Positions 37,869 through 48,324 of a stretch of 64,000 bases of DNA are shown piece after piece. Source of the DNA: Paulownia fortunei (lineage: Eukaryota > Streptophyta > Magnoliopsida > Lamiales > Paulowniaceae); the NCBI GenBank assembly GCA_019321725.1, contig CM033105.1, positions 14,273,632 through 14,337,631 of the forward strand. Direction: 5' to 3'. The translations under genes were made by a program, and so were the position numbers. Position 1 is the first letter of the stretch, and each line of letters opens with the position of its first letter. The notes beneath the pieces are model-generated. The model was not told the DNA's origin, ran no database searches, and saw nothing but the letters and a program-made list of their open reading frames with translations.

Positions 37869-38677
37869 AGAGCGGGTTTGGGATGGGTTTAGCCAAACTC
37901 AAGACCTACCTTGCCAAGAAAAAAATAGACCCGCTACCGGTCCCACCCCGTATACAAAACCCGAGGGGTCCAAGCAATTTAGACCCGCCAACCCGCTTAT
38001 TTTTAAGAGTTCATTTTCTAGAAGAGAGCCTTAATTGTTGACTAATTGCAAATAGATTTCAAACATGAAGGCACATTTACAAATGAATCAAAGGCATCTT
38101 GCAAAAAATAAAAACTACAGGTGATTGCTGACAAATGTAAAAGAGAAGAGAGTGTACATATATCATTAATTGGAAAAACCAAACAAAGGTACCAATTTTG
38201 TGGGCTTAGAAGTGGAAAAAAAAGATGATTTTGGAAACAATACAAGTAGCAAAGTACCAGAGACTTTTGGGCAGGTGGTAAGATCGTGGCCGACTAAGGT
38301 CTGGCGCATTGACTGGAGTCCAAGACTCCTTAAAGTGAAAAGTCCATTGCTGAAGCTTGAGCTCAAAAGGAAAGCAGAGCCTACGAAGGTGGTGGTGGTA
38401 CGTGGTGGTGGAGAAGAATAAATATGGGATGAAAAAATATAATTAATAATAGAAAGAAAAGCAAAGTAACCCCTTGCTCCCCAAAACCCTAAACTTTAAA
38501 CACAACTAAAAATTTAATAAAAATTTATATTTAAAAAATAAAAATATTAAATATAATGGGTGGGTCCAATCGGACACGTTATCCACCCCAAACCTGCCTA
38601 GGTTTAAAAAAATAGACCCGTTACCCACCCCGAGACCTATTTAACCGAATTTGGACCCATTGTGGGGTTCATTATAG
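37869..38677. mobile_element. hAT-like non-autonomous DNA element inside copia RT
   Basis: The copia sequence is broken by about 0.8 kb whose two ends are rich in GGGTTTGGGATGGGTTTAG / ACCCGTTACCCACCCCGAG type sequence in inverted relation (left 37869-38005, right 38550-38677). Such 'GCGGGTTTGGG...' subterminal repeats are known from plant hAT-type MITEs. No transposase is visible. No clear 8-bp TSD could be fixed, so the ends are approximate. The centre (38010-38470) differs in composition and contains open frames on both strands. Confidence 0.5.
38166..38421. other. Possible captured gene fragment in the hAT-like element
   Basis: About 250 bp open in two frames: plus 38170-38421 (83 codons, basic, with 'SWPTKVWRIDWSPRLLK', ends GGGEE) and minus 38166-38366 (66 codons, Ser/Leu-rich, with 'RSLGLQSMRQTLVGHDLTT'). 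Neither is a family I recognise. More GC-rich than the flanks. Could be an exon captured by the element, or chance. Confidence 0.3.
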
Positions 38678-39831
38678 TTCTGTATTTGAACCCACTCCAT
38701 TGTCATCCCGAAGTTTATCTTAATCACCAATACATAGGATTCTTTTCCCCAATTATTCATGGAAAATTGAGTAGGCAACCAAGTGTTTATTGACTGCAAC
38801 ATCCCTATGTCATTATTATTATGTAGGATATCATCAACATAAAACATAATAAATATAACTACACTCCCACTAACCTTCTTGTACAGACATAGTTCATTCA
38901 GATTCTTGAGAAAATCAAAAGACTTGATTGCTTCGTTAAATCGAATGTCCAAGTTTTGGGAAGCCTGTTTAAGTCAACAAATGGATTTCTAAAGTTTGCA
39001 AACCATTTTCTAGCTTCTTTGGATATGAAGCCCATAGGTTGCCTTATGTAGAACTCTTCCTCAATGTTGTTATTAAGGAAAGGGGTTTTTACATCCATCT
39101 ACCATACTTTGTAGCCAAAATATGCTGATATGGCAAGCAAAATCTGAATAGATTTAAGCATCGCCACTGGTGAGAAGGTTTTATCATAGTAAATTTATTG
39201 TCTTTGAGTGTAACCCTTTTACAATTAGTTATACCTTGTGATCACTACCTCTCCATCTACTCCTAACTTCTGCTTATAGATCTATTTGCTACCAATGAGT
39301 ACAATATTCTTGTGGTAGGTCTACAAGGTCTATACTTTGTTAGAGTACATAGAGTCTATCTCGGATCGCATGACATTTTGCTATCTTCTTGAGTCAATGT
39401 CAGACATCACTTCTCTATAGTTCTTTGGTACATTATCTAATGGCAGTCCCTCATTATTGTTCTCTAACAAAAATCCATACCTATAAAGTTGATTTGAGAT
39501 CCTTCCAAATATCTTAGGAGGGTGTGTGTATGAAGTGTTAGTTTTTTGGTGGCTCTGGCACTATTACCTGAGGTTGGACTTGTTATAGCTTTTGAATTTA
39601 TTCAAGTTCTACAACCTTATCATTTCTATCTATTAGAAATGGTTCCTCAAGGAATGTGGCATTCCTTAAAACATGCACCATTATTTCTAGGGGTCACAGA
39701 AATAGTATCCAATAGATTCTTTTGAATGCCCTACAAGCTCGCATAAGATGGATTTACTATCCAACTTGTTTCCTACTTGTTGCTTCACATAAGTAGGGCA
39801 ACCCCATACCCTAAGGTACTTATAAGAAGGG

Positions 39832-41971
39832 TGTTAGAGTAGTGCCCGACTCGCCAATTAGATTCGGTGTCTTTTATAATCTTGTATTTGTAAAAATAAT
39901 CTTTTTCAAATTATATTAATAAAATAGGAAAATTTCTTTATCTTTAATTACATATAGTAATTAGATAAAGTCCCTAAACCAAACTTAGCTACGGGGCATA
40001 GTCACTCATTTGATCATGATCATAGAATATGCCTCTATAGTTTTGGTCTTAAATTAGTTCTGAGTCGAGGGTTTTTTGAGATGGGATATCGAATAGCCCA
40101 ATAGAATCGCGCATATAATGCATACTCGTATAAAGAGGATGTCTCACTCTATGGATATTGGCATAGTGACGCTAGTGTATGTATGCAGGTGTTTGTTAGA
40201 GAACAAGTACACTAAACATGCCCATTAAAAATTCTTAATTGGAAATGTTGTTTGTCGAAATAAAAATATCCATGTTACGATAGTACACGATTAGTTTTTA
40301 GACTTGAGGCACCATGGTAACCTTATGCATGTCATGTTCTATTTTAATGTATCTTCTGATTACTTAACAATTACAAAAGGGGTTTGTTGGATGTTGCATT
40401 GATATGTATAGAGGTTAATGAGTGGCCAACAAAGGATCTGTTACTTATATCTAGAAGAACAAGTGAATTCTCTATATTTTCATAGTTCATGATTTAGAAG
40501 TACTTGACCTAAGCGGGATAAATATTAGATGAGAGTTTTCTAACGATTTGTCATGAGTCATTAAAACTTAATGGAATTATAGTTATTGAGCAATTAGGGT
40601 TTCAACTATTAATTTATACCCTAAACACAATTAGAAGATTAGTTGATGGAAGGACCTTACATGTATGATACTCGTAATTGAAATAGGTTTACTCGCTATT
40701 TCACCTAAATCTAGATAGTCATGATACACTTACTAGGTGTTCCCATAACTTGTGAGGTTCTTGAAATTAATGAGTTAATTTCAAATGGATTAATTAATTA
40801 GAATAATTATTATTATTCATCAATTGCAAATGTTGCAAGCCCACTACTAGTTTAGTTGTGAACATAAATGGTCACAAACAATTTGAGATGGAACATTTCT
40901 AACTTAGGAATTGATCCAAGGAGTTGGATCTAATTAATTAATGGAGATTAATTAATTGAGTCTTAAATTAATTTAATGAGTTTAATTAATTATTTATTTA
41001 ATTGGACCTAATAAGATTAGAGAGCCCAATTGGAGTGAAATAATTATTTAATTGGATCAAATTAAATGTGTAGTGCATAAATTAATTTAATTATTAAATT
41101 AATTTACTAAATTAAATAATTAGATTATTTATGGGGCCTAATTTGATTAGGTGGGCTAGATGGAATTAATTAATTAAATTTAGACTGAAATAATTAATTG
41201 AATTAATTGTGGAATTTATTTTAAAGTCCGAGTCCAATTCAAAGAGACCCATTAGGAACAGCTCATGAAGGTTGTTGAAAAATGAAGGAAACTCAAGAGT
41301 TTGAAATTTTTGGGAGACCCTAAATATCTTTGGAAGATATGAAGGGATAGAGTTGCAGAATTTTGGGACAACCAAATATCTTCCAACCAAATAAAAGGAG
41401 ACCAAAAATACTAAGAATGAAACCTTTCAAATTTTTGTGTCCCATGTTTAAACCATGATGGCCAAAACTTTGAGGATAATAATAGCCCTCTAATTTTCAT
41501 CCATAAGAGAAAAAGAGGGAGATAAAAATTATTTTCTTTCTCCATCCTTTATTCCACCAATTCCATCTTTTGTATAAGTATTAAGTCTTTTATCACAAGT
41601 TGATAACAAGAATTATTATTCACTATATTCACTCCATAAACTAGGTTAGTAAGTATTCAAAATTACTAACGGGATCCTAATTTCGTGTTCTTGCTCAAAG
41701 CGTAGACTACTTTAGAGGGAAGACACTTAGATCCTTATGAATCGAATTCAGAAAGGGGCTAGCAATTGATTGTTTCAATCTCTACTACAACTGGAGTGCG
41801 TAGAAAGGTATAAATCAAAATTATTTTTATTTTTATTTATTACAAAGTTGGAAATTACGAGATCGTTAAAAATCATATCAGATCCGGGATACTGTTGTAA
41901 TTGTTATGGCATGTTGTTTTTTAATTTTTAATTTTTTATTGCGCACACCCCCGGATCACACGAACCTAACA
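39832..41971 (+). mobile_element. Family-A copia 5' LTR, plus strand
   Basis: 2140 bp, TGTTAGAGTAGTGCCCGACT to ...ACACGAACCTAACA, with intact ends. It is followed at once by a tRNA-Met primer site, so this is a 5' LTR. It is in inverted orientation to 34965-37043 and sits inside that element's internal region at the position corresponding to about 3545 in the first copy. Left flank 39827-39831 AAGGG. The long TTAATTAATTAA runs are part of the LTR. Confidence 0.9.
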
Positions 41972-41972
41972 G

Positions 41973-41982
41973 TGGTATCAGA
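41973..41982 (+). other. Primer-binding site of the plus-strand family-A copia
   Basis: TGGTATCAGA, one base after the LTR; the next two bases are TT rather than GC, a decayed initiator tRNA-Met site. Confidence 0.8.
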
Positions 41983-42349
41983 TTTATGCCTGTGAATTTA
42001 ATTGTTAAATTCTTATTGATTTATTGTATTTCTAATTGGGATAAAATAATTTTACAATTAATTTAAATGTTAAACCTAACATGTATAATTGAATTCAATT
42101 CAATCAAAAGAGGGAAAATACATGGCACGACAGCAATCAACAACATATTATGCACACTGCGATGGGGTGTCGGACTCCCTTCTCGCTGGCTGGGCAAAAA
42201 AATTGAAGTAAGCGGTTGTGGGATCGATATCGATCCCCTCTCTGGTAGCCCTTCCTCTAGTTAGTGACTTTACTTCCCAAAGAATATTCTTGTTCTTGAC
42301 CTTTTTCTTTTCTGCCTCAACTGCCCCTTTCATTTGTCAATTTCATCCA
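41983..42349 (+). other. Stub of copia internal region and unassigned segment
   Basis: About 150 bp of 5' leader-like sequence, then (from about 42150) a less AT-rich block of ~200 bp containing 'ggatcgatatcgatcccc', a short palindrome. Both strands have short open frames (plus 42067-42264, minus 42148-42333, 'EAEKKKVKNKNILWEVKS'), with no recognised family. The rest of this copia element is missing. Confidence 0.4.
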
Positions 42350-43302
42350 ATTCATGAAATGCAATTTAAGATGAAGAAATGCCTTTTTATTAATAAACAT
42401 TTGAATCAGATCATTTATACAAGAGAATAAAAGCGGTCAATGTAATTGGCCTGCCGAGCACTATTCAATAGTTTTCTTCAAAGTTTTTCCACTGTAAATC
42501 ATGTACTATAGTAGTCTTCCACTAGACTAGTGGCCGACTATGAGGGGCTTTATAAAAGCCCCTCAAGTTCCATCCCTATAGAACTCCTTCCATATCCATA
42601 CCCCTTGTGTTAACATTTGAATCATCTTCACATCATATGTGAATTTTATAAGCATATTACATCTAGGATTTGAATTCTTAATCCAACTCCCAATAGACTT
42701 TGATGTCATCAAGCCCACACATAATGGACCTAAGGCTAATTAATTAATTAAGCCTAATTTAATTAATCCAATCATTTAAATAAATTCATTCCATGAATTA
42801 ATTAGGTCTAGCATAATCATTTAATATACTCAATTAATTATTTGTTCCAATTTGGGCTTCTTAATTCAGTTAGGTCAATTAATTAATTCAATCAATTAAT
42901 TGAATTAATTCAATACTTGAATTAATTTAAGTCTCATTAATTAATATAATTAAATATTTAGATTAATTACTAAAAAGAAATGAACTTGTCCAAGTTAATT
43001 TGTGATCCATTAGGTTGACTATTAAGCTAGTAGTGAGCTAACAACTTTTGTGATTTAATTAAATAAAAAATTATTCCGATTAATTAATTAATCCTTTTGG
43101 AATTAACTCATTAATTTTAAAAACTAACAAATCATAGTAGCATTTAGCAGCACACCATAAAGACCCAGATAATTTAAATAACAAACCTTTTTCAATTACA
43201 AATACCGTTCAACTACGGTCCTTTCGTCAACTAATCTTCCAATTGAGCCTAAGGTTTGAATGATTAGTCAAAATCCTAATAGCTCAATTATTATATATCA
43301 GG
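42350..43302 (-). mobile_element. Fragmented family-A copia LTR pieces
   Basis: 42350-42467 aligns with the inner end of family-A LTRs ('atgcaatttaagatgaagaaatg', 'tacaagagaataaaa', '...gccgagcactattcaata'). 42468-42650 has a copia-like polypurine complement ('gtcttccactagactagtgg'). 42650-43302 is again LTR body ('cctttcgtcaactaatcttc' as near 36270). So at least two minus-oriented LTR pieces are joined, with deletions. Non-coding. Confidence 0.55.
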
Positions 43303-43318
43303 TCCTAGTTGCTTGACT
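43303..43318 (+). repeat. Target-site copy X1
   Basis: TCCTAGTTGCTTGACT. First of six related sequences (43451, 44221, 45139, 56227, 60502) that separate successive retroposed units. 14 of 15 bases match 56228-56242. Confidence 0.7.
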
Positions 43319-43450
43319 TAACAAGTCAAGATAGCTTGTTGGTAAGCTCCTTACACTTATGACCTAGTTGGTTATGGGTATGAGTCACTTAGAGGGGACT
43401 TGGGAAACCAACTATATCCTTCTTTTATAAAAAATAAAAAAATAAAAGAA
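43319..43450 (+). mobile_element. tRNA-derived SINE
   Basis: About 130 bp with an RNA polymerase III A box (TAGCTTGTTGGT, 43332-43343) and B box (GGGTATGAGTC, 43376-43386; consensus GGTTCGANTC with two changes) at tRNA-like spacing, then 'tatccttcttttat' and an A-rich tail (AAAAAATAAAAAAATAAAAG). It is non-coding and depends on LINE enzymes for movement. Bounded by X1 and by a C-to-T-decayed copy of X at 43451. Confidence 0.65.
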
Positions 43451-43467
43451 TTTAGAGTTGTTTGATT
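43451..43467 (+). repeat. Target-site copy X1b (decayed)
   Basis: TTTAGAGTTGTTTGATT after the SINE tail. It matches X1 if C-to-T transitions and a small indel are allowed; weaker than the other copies. Confidence 0.45.
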
Positions 43468-44220
43468 GAACATTATGGTGCAAGTTACTCATATATATAG
43501 GAAGGGTAATGTGGTTGTAACTTTTTAAGCAAATCAGGCATGTGACACGGCTTTATCGAAGGTATTATATCCATCGGACCTTCATGGTAAAATTGTTGGG
43601 TTACTTAGAATGGATAAGATTAATATGTCAGTTTCCAATTCCAGGTGGCTAGGAAATAAGAGTCGAGTAAATATAGAATTAGTATGATAAATGAGCAACT
43701 GATGATGGGGATATGGCTAGGAGTTGGCTGGCATTCAAAGCTGGGTATAGAGTTGGAGTTGCGACATGGAAAGTTGTAGTCGTAACATAGAAAAATAGAG
43801 TTGCTACATAGAGAGTTGAAGATCTACAATGTAGAATTTGACATCGTGACATTGAATTCTGGTGCCTTGGTAGAGCTTTGAAGCTACGACGCCTACTTTG
43901 GATGTTGTGGCATAGGATTTTACTTTGATAATTATTCAGAACTGTGGCCTAGTAGCTTGCCACCATGATGCCATTGCTATTTCATGCTTTTCTTTTTCTA
44001 GATTTTTAGATCCTTTTCAAAATTTCACTCACTTTGTAAGGAGTAGTATTTTTTTTATGCTTTCTTAGATCATCTTCAGATTTCTTTGATTATAAGGGAG
44101 TAAGTACTCCTTTTTTTCTACTTTTAAATTGTAAAATTTCATTTTGGCTTTTGATTAATAATCTGGAAGGGGTCCATCCTACCCTTCCGCCTAAGCACAA
44201 GTGGCTTTAATTAAAAAAAA
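43468..44220 (+). mobile_element. LINE A: 5'-truncated L1-type LINE 3' end
   Basis: About 750 bp. It opens with the last part of ORF2 RNase H ('HIYRKGNVV', 'NQACDTALSKVLYPSDLHGK', 'IVGLLRMDKINMS'), the usual end of plant L1 ORF2, then a 3' UTR with degenerate 'gttgcgacatgga / gttgtagtcgtaacatag' repeats (43735-43880), the typical closing box 'GGGGTCCATCCTACCC...' and A8 at 44213-44220. Followed by target-site copy X2. Dead on arrival by truncation. Confidence 0.8.
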
Positions 44221-44238
44221 CCCTAGTTGCTTTACTAC
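44221..44238 (+). repeat. Target-site copy X2
   Basis: CCCTAGTTGCTTTACTAC directly after the LINE A A-tail; 14 of 18 bases match X3 (45139-45156). Confidence 0.7.
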
Positions 44239-45138
44239 TCTTCTTACAATTCTTGAGATCCTAGATGGGTAATAGAATTAAGGAGCATATCAGAGCAATC
44301 ACTCAATTAATTTTCTAGTTTATTTGGCCGGAGATGGATGATTAAAAACATCAAGGCATTTATTTCTCTCAACGAAGAATTCTTCATGGTGTTATGTTCC
44401 ATATTTCTCTAGCACATAGGTTGGTTTGGAGGGGTGATGTGGTTGCTACTACTAGGCTTGGATTTTACCGCCCTCATCTCAATCTAAAATTTTAATTTAG
44501 AAAGTTACTCGTGCTCGACCAGTAGATGGATGTATAAAGCTAAATATGGATGGAGCCAACAAAAGGAATCCTAGCCCGATTAGAGTTGAAGGAATTATGA
44601 GAGATGCTATTGGGAATCCTACTCTGGTATGTTATGCATTCATTGGATTTGAAACTAATACTATGGCTGAGTTGCATGCCATAGTTAGAGGACGTAAACT
44701 TTACAAAGAGAAGAAATTCAACAAAATTTGTCTTGAAGTAGATTCAACTGTGGTACTTCACTTATCTAATAGAATACTCTAGGAAGCTGATTATTGTAGG
44801 GACTAACTCAGATTTAGAATTTAGCCTCTCATATGGAAATCGAGTTTTCTCATATTTTCATAAAGGCAACAAGGTATTGATAGACTTGCAAATTTGGTAT
44901 GCAATGATCCTAAGCCTCATATCTTTATGATATGTCAATTTCCATGTGATGTATACAAAATGATTAGGATAGATAATTTTATCTTCTTTTTATTTTGAAA
45001 TGTTGAGGGGATAGTATTCCTCGTTTATGGGTTTTTTTAAATTTTTTTGTAAATTTACTTGGATTTAAATGAGATTAATAAATAGGAAATGTCTGGCTAA
45101 CCTGGGCCTCAGCATAGGCAGCTTTAGCCAAAAAAAAA
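44239..45138 (+). mobile_element. LINE B: 5'-truncated L1-type LINE with RNase H
   Basis: About 900 bp of a different L1 subfamily. RNase H at about 44500-44790: 'KLNMDGANKRNPSPI', 'GIMRDAIGNPTLVCYAF', 'NTMAELHAIVRGRKLY' and 'LEVDSTVVLHL' show the catalytic Asp, Glu and Asp. An in-frame stop follows at 44780-44782. The 3' UTR ends '...gcataggcagctttagcc' and A9 at 45130-45138, then X3. Confidence 0.85.
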
Positions 45139-45156
45139 TCTTAGTTGCTCTACTAG
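45139..45156 (+). repeat. Target-site copy X3
   Basis: TCTTAGTTGCTCTACTAG directly after the LINE B A-tail. Confidence 0.7.
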
Positions 45157-45657
45157 ATTACATCGTGTCCTAAAAAAATTAGGGTTGAATCATTTGAATT
45201 TGAGATTTTATCTGTTGAGTTTTGGTTTTACAGCTAAAATGCCTCATTATAAAGATAATTATGGCAGTAACCCTCACCGTTATGTTGGTCACTTGTCTTC
45301 AAGGATCCATTCTCGAGATTTGAAGTTCATTTTCAGTAAATATGGAAGAGTACGCAATGTGTATATGAAGTGAGACTAAACCAATGTTGAATTTAATAAT
45401 CCATGGGATGCTGATGACACAAGATATAATTTGGATGGAAGAGACGTTAATCGACATTGTATCATTGTGGAATTTTCCAAGGGAGTTCCATGAGGGCCTA
45501 GAGAGGTTCGAGAATATATTGGCAAAGATCTTGCTCTTGGCTTTGGGTGTTGTTTCAATTGTGGCATTGATGGCGATTGGGCTCGAGATTACAAGGTTGG
45601 AGATTGGAAAAATAAGTGTTTTCGCTGTTTTGAAAGAGGTCACATACAAAGGAACTG
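45157..45657 (+). pseudogene. RS2Z: Processed pseudogene of an RS2Z-type SR splicing factor
   Basis: ATG 45239 opens one continuous frame of about 140 codons matching plant RS2Z32/RS2Z33 SR proteins, which bind pre-mRNA and help select splice sites. It starts [20 protein letters not shown] (RRM RNP2), continues '[16 protein letters not shown]', '[20 protein letters not shown]' (RNP1 region), then two zinc knuckles: [14 protein letters not shown] (His and last Cys lost) and [13 protein letters not shown] followed by the last Cys. Three in-frame stops (45371-45373, 45377-45379 and one near 45491) but no intron within the coding part, although the family's genes have several: the sign of a reverse-transcribed mRNA. 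It has an apparent 5' UTR after X3. It is cut at the second knuckle by the gypsy LTR at 45658; the RS domain is not seen here. Confidence 0.85.
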
Positions 45658-48309
45658 TGTGATACCCGAACCTCTCACAACTCACTTACCCAATGTGATT
45701 CATGCATTACATGCTACTTATTTGCTAATTTGCAATAACATTAACATGGCATCTTATATAGCATTCTTAATTGTTAGACCTCTAATGTTATCACATGATA
45801 TAAGTGGTTGAGATCTTATAACCTAATTAAGAAATTCTATATTTAAATAAGAAAAAGAATAGATTGGTCGATATATTGGATATTCATAGGTTATATGTTA
45901 TAATTTTGGAAGTGTTAAAGGTGTTACTAGTAAGTTTATATGATTCGATTTAATTAGATTGATGTGTTTTAAAAGTATACATCCATGGATTAACATACTT
46001 GGGATATTGGACATGATATAATGTGATTTAAGTGTCATAATACAAGGTCCATATGTGCATATGATTTTAGAAATACAAACTAGACAATCATTTAAGAATC
46101 GAATGTCAATCGGTTTGGAGATCGAATGAACGGACATAGGAATTACCTATGGGAATGAATGGTGACTAAGATAGGTTGCAACCAAATAAGAATATGTGAG
46201 ACACACAAAATTAGGGCTGCAAGATAAGAGAGAAAACCAGATTATACCATACATGCTACCTCAAGCTTTGCCACCTCATGCTTTCTTATTAAGCTTAAGC
46301 TAACATCTCAAGCTAACACCTCAAACCCTTCACCCTTAAGCCACGACCAGACCTTGATTTCAGCCATTTTCATCTTCCAAACACACACCTTAAGGTATCC
46401 AAGTGCTCCAAATTGATTCCAAGTTGAAATAAAAGCAAGAAAAGTAAAGGAGAAGTGATTACCATCAAGCTTAACCTCAAAATCTGCATAGGTAACACTT
46501 ATCTACGGATTTGCCTTTGGTTTTCAGATTATTCTGAATGGTTTTATTATTTAATAAGATTTAAATATCTCTTATAAAGTGTTAGGATGTTTTTAGTTAG
46601 ACTTTTATGCACAAAGAAAGAGTTTTTGATGACAAACACTTAATAGGAAATACTTGTGGCAGAAACTGTCACCTTACTGTTTTCTTGTATTTTAGACTTC
46701 AAAAGTGTATGGTATGTTGAATAAAACTTGTAATTATCATCATATACATGTTTATATATGGGTTAAGAGTATTCGAATAAATGTTCATCGGTTAGAAATT
46801 GAAATAGGGCATGATATTGAAGAGATGCTCAAAACTATCACCATCGAATTTCAGATTGTGTCTTATGTGAAGTGGACTTGTTTTACAGTATTAAATCCAT
46901 TAGTTTTGGCAAGGATATGACCTGGTTGTCTCTTTTTATATGTTATATAAGTGTGGTGAAAATTGTGGAGTGAATGAATATGTCTAAGGGTGTCAAAATC
47001 ATCATGCAAATTAATGTGGCAGAAAGAAAATATGAAGTGGTGAATCTGTCCCCATTTGGTTCATTAACATGTTCCAGCATAGATGTGGTGCATTTGATCC
47101 CTAACATTTAAGGAAATATTGTAAGAGTTATAATACATTAATTAAGTGAGGTTAGTATACATTTAAGATGTGGAACAAAGGTACGTAGAAGGTTGTATTC
47201 GATTATAGTTTCTAAGTGGTAAGGTTGTTTAGTTAAATTGAGATTCAAGATCTTTATACTACATTAGGTATAATGAACTTGTTAATTGAGGATGGTGATT
47301 GATATATTGTATTTTTACAGATTGTTTCACATCTAGGGTTGGGGAGTAATACTTAAGAAACCTAGAAGTAACACACAACCAATCAAAGGTAAGTAAAGAT
47401 TCATTTGCAACTACAATACATAGACATAGTAGATGTGTGATTTATATGTAATATCATAGATCATATGTGCATAGTAGAGGGTTGTCCATTGAGCATACAT
47501 ACATGGACATTGGCACGTGCATGCATCATATACGAGCATTGTGATAAATCTTACATTGCACGACATGATTCTGAGAAAGGAAAATATTTTGCTGACCACT
47601 ACTAGTACACCGAAACATGCATGGATTTGCATGGTTGTATGCATGGATTTGCAGGTTCGTGTGCATGGATTTGCATGTGTATGAGTATGCATGGATTTGC
47701 ATGCTTATGTGATTATTGACCATTGGATTATGGCGGTGTATAGAGCTCTTTTTCGGTGCATGGGATAGTAGCGTTGGTCAGGAGGCCAAGAAAGAAATGA
47801 TTTTGAGAGAAATATTTTGATGCATAAAATTGCATTGTGGGCATGGCATGTTGAGATGCATGAATTGATATTGTGAATTATTCTTTGACATGCATAATCA
47901 TTACTTGTTGAGCGTTAGCTCATATAGTTTATGCATTGTAGGTGAGTCTGGTGATACTCGAAACCATGGACTTACTGGGCAAGCTGTTGGGGTTCCTACA
48001 GGTTCTGAAGATCAGTGTACATGGATGACGACCTGTTGGGTTGATTGTTAACTTATTTGATTTTGTAGTCTATTATATTAGGTTTTGGGATTTGTACAAT
48101 ATGTTACTTTTATAACTTTTCTGTACACGGGTATATAAATATTATGATTTTTATGGATCCTCTACAGGTATATATATTAGTCTGTGAGTGGGAAAATATT
48201 TATTATTTATTAATATGTTGAAAAAAATAATAATAATAATGCATGCACATAGGCTCTATCATGTTAAATTATACTATATATATAGTTCTGTAGTAATTGG
48301 GGTGTTACA
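45658..48309 (+). mobile_element. Family-G gypsy 5' LTR, plus strand
   Basis: 2652 bp, TGTGATACCCGAACCTCTCA to ...GGGGTGTTACA, followed by a tRNA-Met primer site. Almost identical to the first part of the right LTR (51078-53539). It lacks one ~200-bp internal repeat unit that the right copy keeps around 52350-52560. The open frame at 46705-46920 is an LTR sequence, not a gene. Confidence 0.9.
47622..47706 (+). repeat. GCATGGATTTGCA minisatellite in the LTR
   Basis: Four tandem units of 22-26 bp, each with TGCATGGATTTGCA. The same array is at 53214-53300 and, with variants, 55265-55345 in the right LTR. The minus-strand family-G copies at 7440-7740 and 62200-62460 have a different sequence here. 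Confidence 0.85.
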
Positions 48310-48312
48310 GAG

Positions 48313-48324
48313 TGGTATCAGAGC
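48313..48324 (+). other. Primer-binding site of the family-G gypsy
   Basis: TGGTATCAGAGC, three bases after the 5' LTR; complement of initiator tRNA-Met. Confidence 0.9.

Larger units (their letters stand above)
37044..39831 (-). pseudogene. Family-A copia internal remnant (RT and RNase H)
   Basis: Minus strand. RNase H at 37320-37532 ('GELKLEGFSDSNFQYNVDDL', with the first catalytic Asp in FSDSNF). RT at 38641-39098: 'MDVKTPFLNNNIEEEFYIRQ' (38980-39098, the Asp-containing VKTAFLNG box) and 'FIMFYVDDILHNNNDIGML' (about 38790-38850, YVDD). It runs parallel to 1580-3560 base for base in many stretches, so both belong to one family. Two interruptions: a DNA-transposon-like insert at 37869-38677 and a plus-strand LTR at 39832, after which the gag/integrase half is missing. 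Multiple stops. Confidence 0.85.

Noticed and set aside
40790..41190. TTAATTAATTAATT-rich stretches (also 35700-36000, 42730-42970, 9720-10020) as matrix-attachment or promoter islands
   Set aside because: They recur at the same position in every family-A LTR and are simply part of it.
46705..46920. 71-codon ORF, identical at 52111-52326, as a conserved small gene
   Set aside because: Both copies lie at the same place in the two LTRs of one gypsy element; identity reflects LTR duplication, and no domain or start context supports translation.
47411..47723. His/Cys/Thr-rich minus-strand ORFs (also at 53009-53321) as metal-binding proteins
   Set aside because: They are translations of the GCATGGATTTGCA minisatellite in the LTR.
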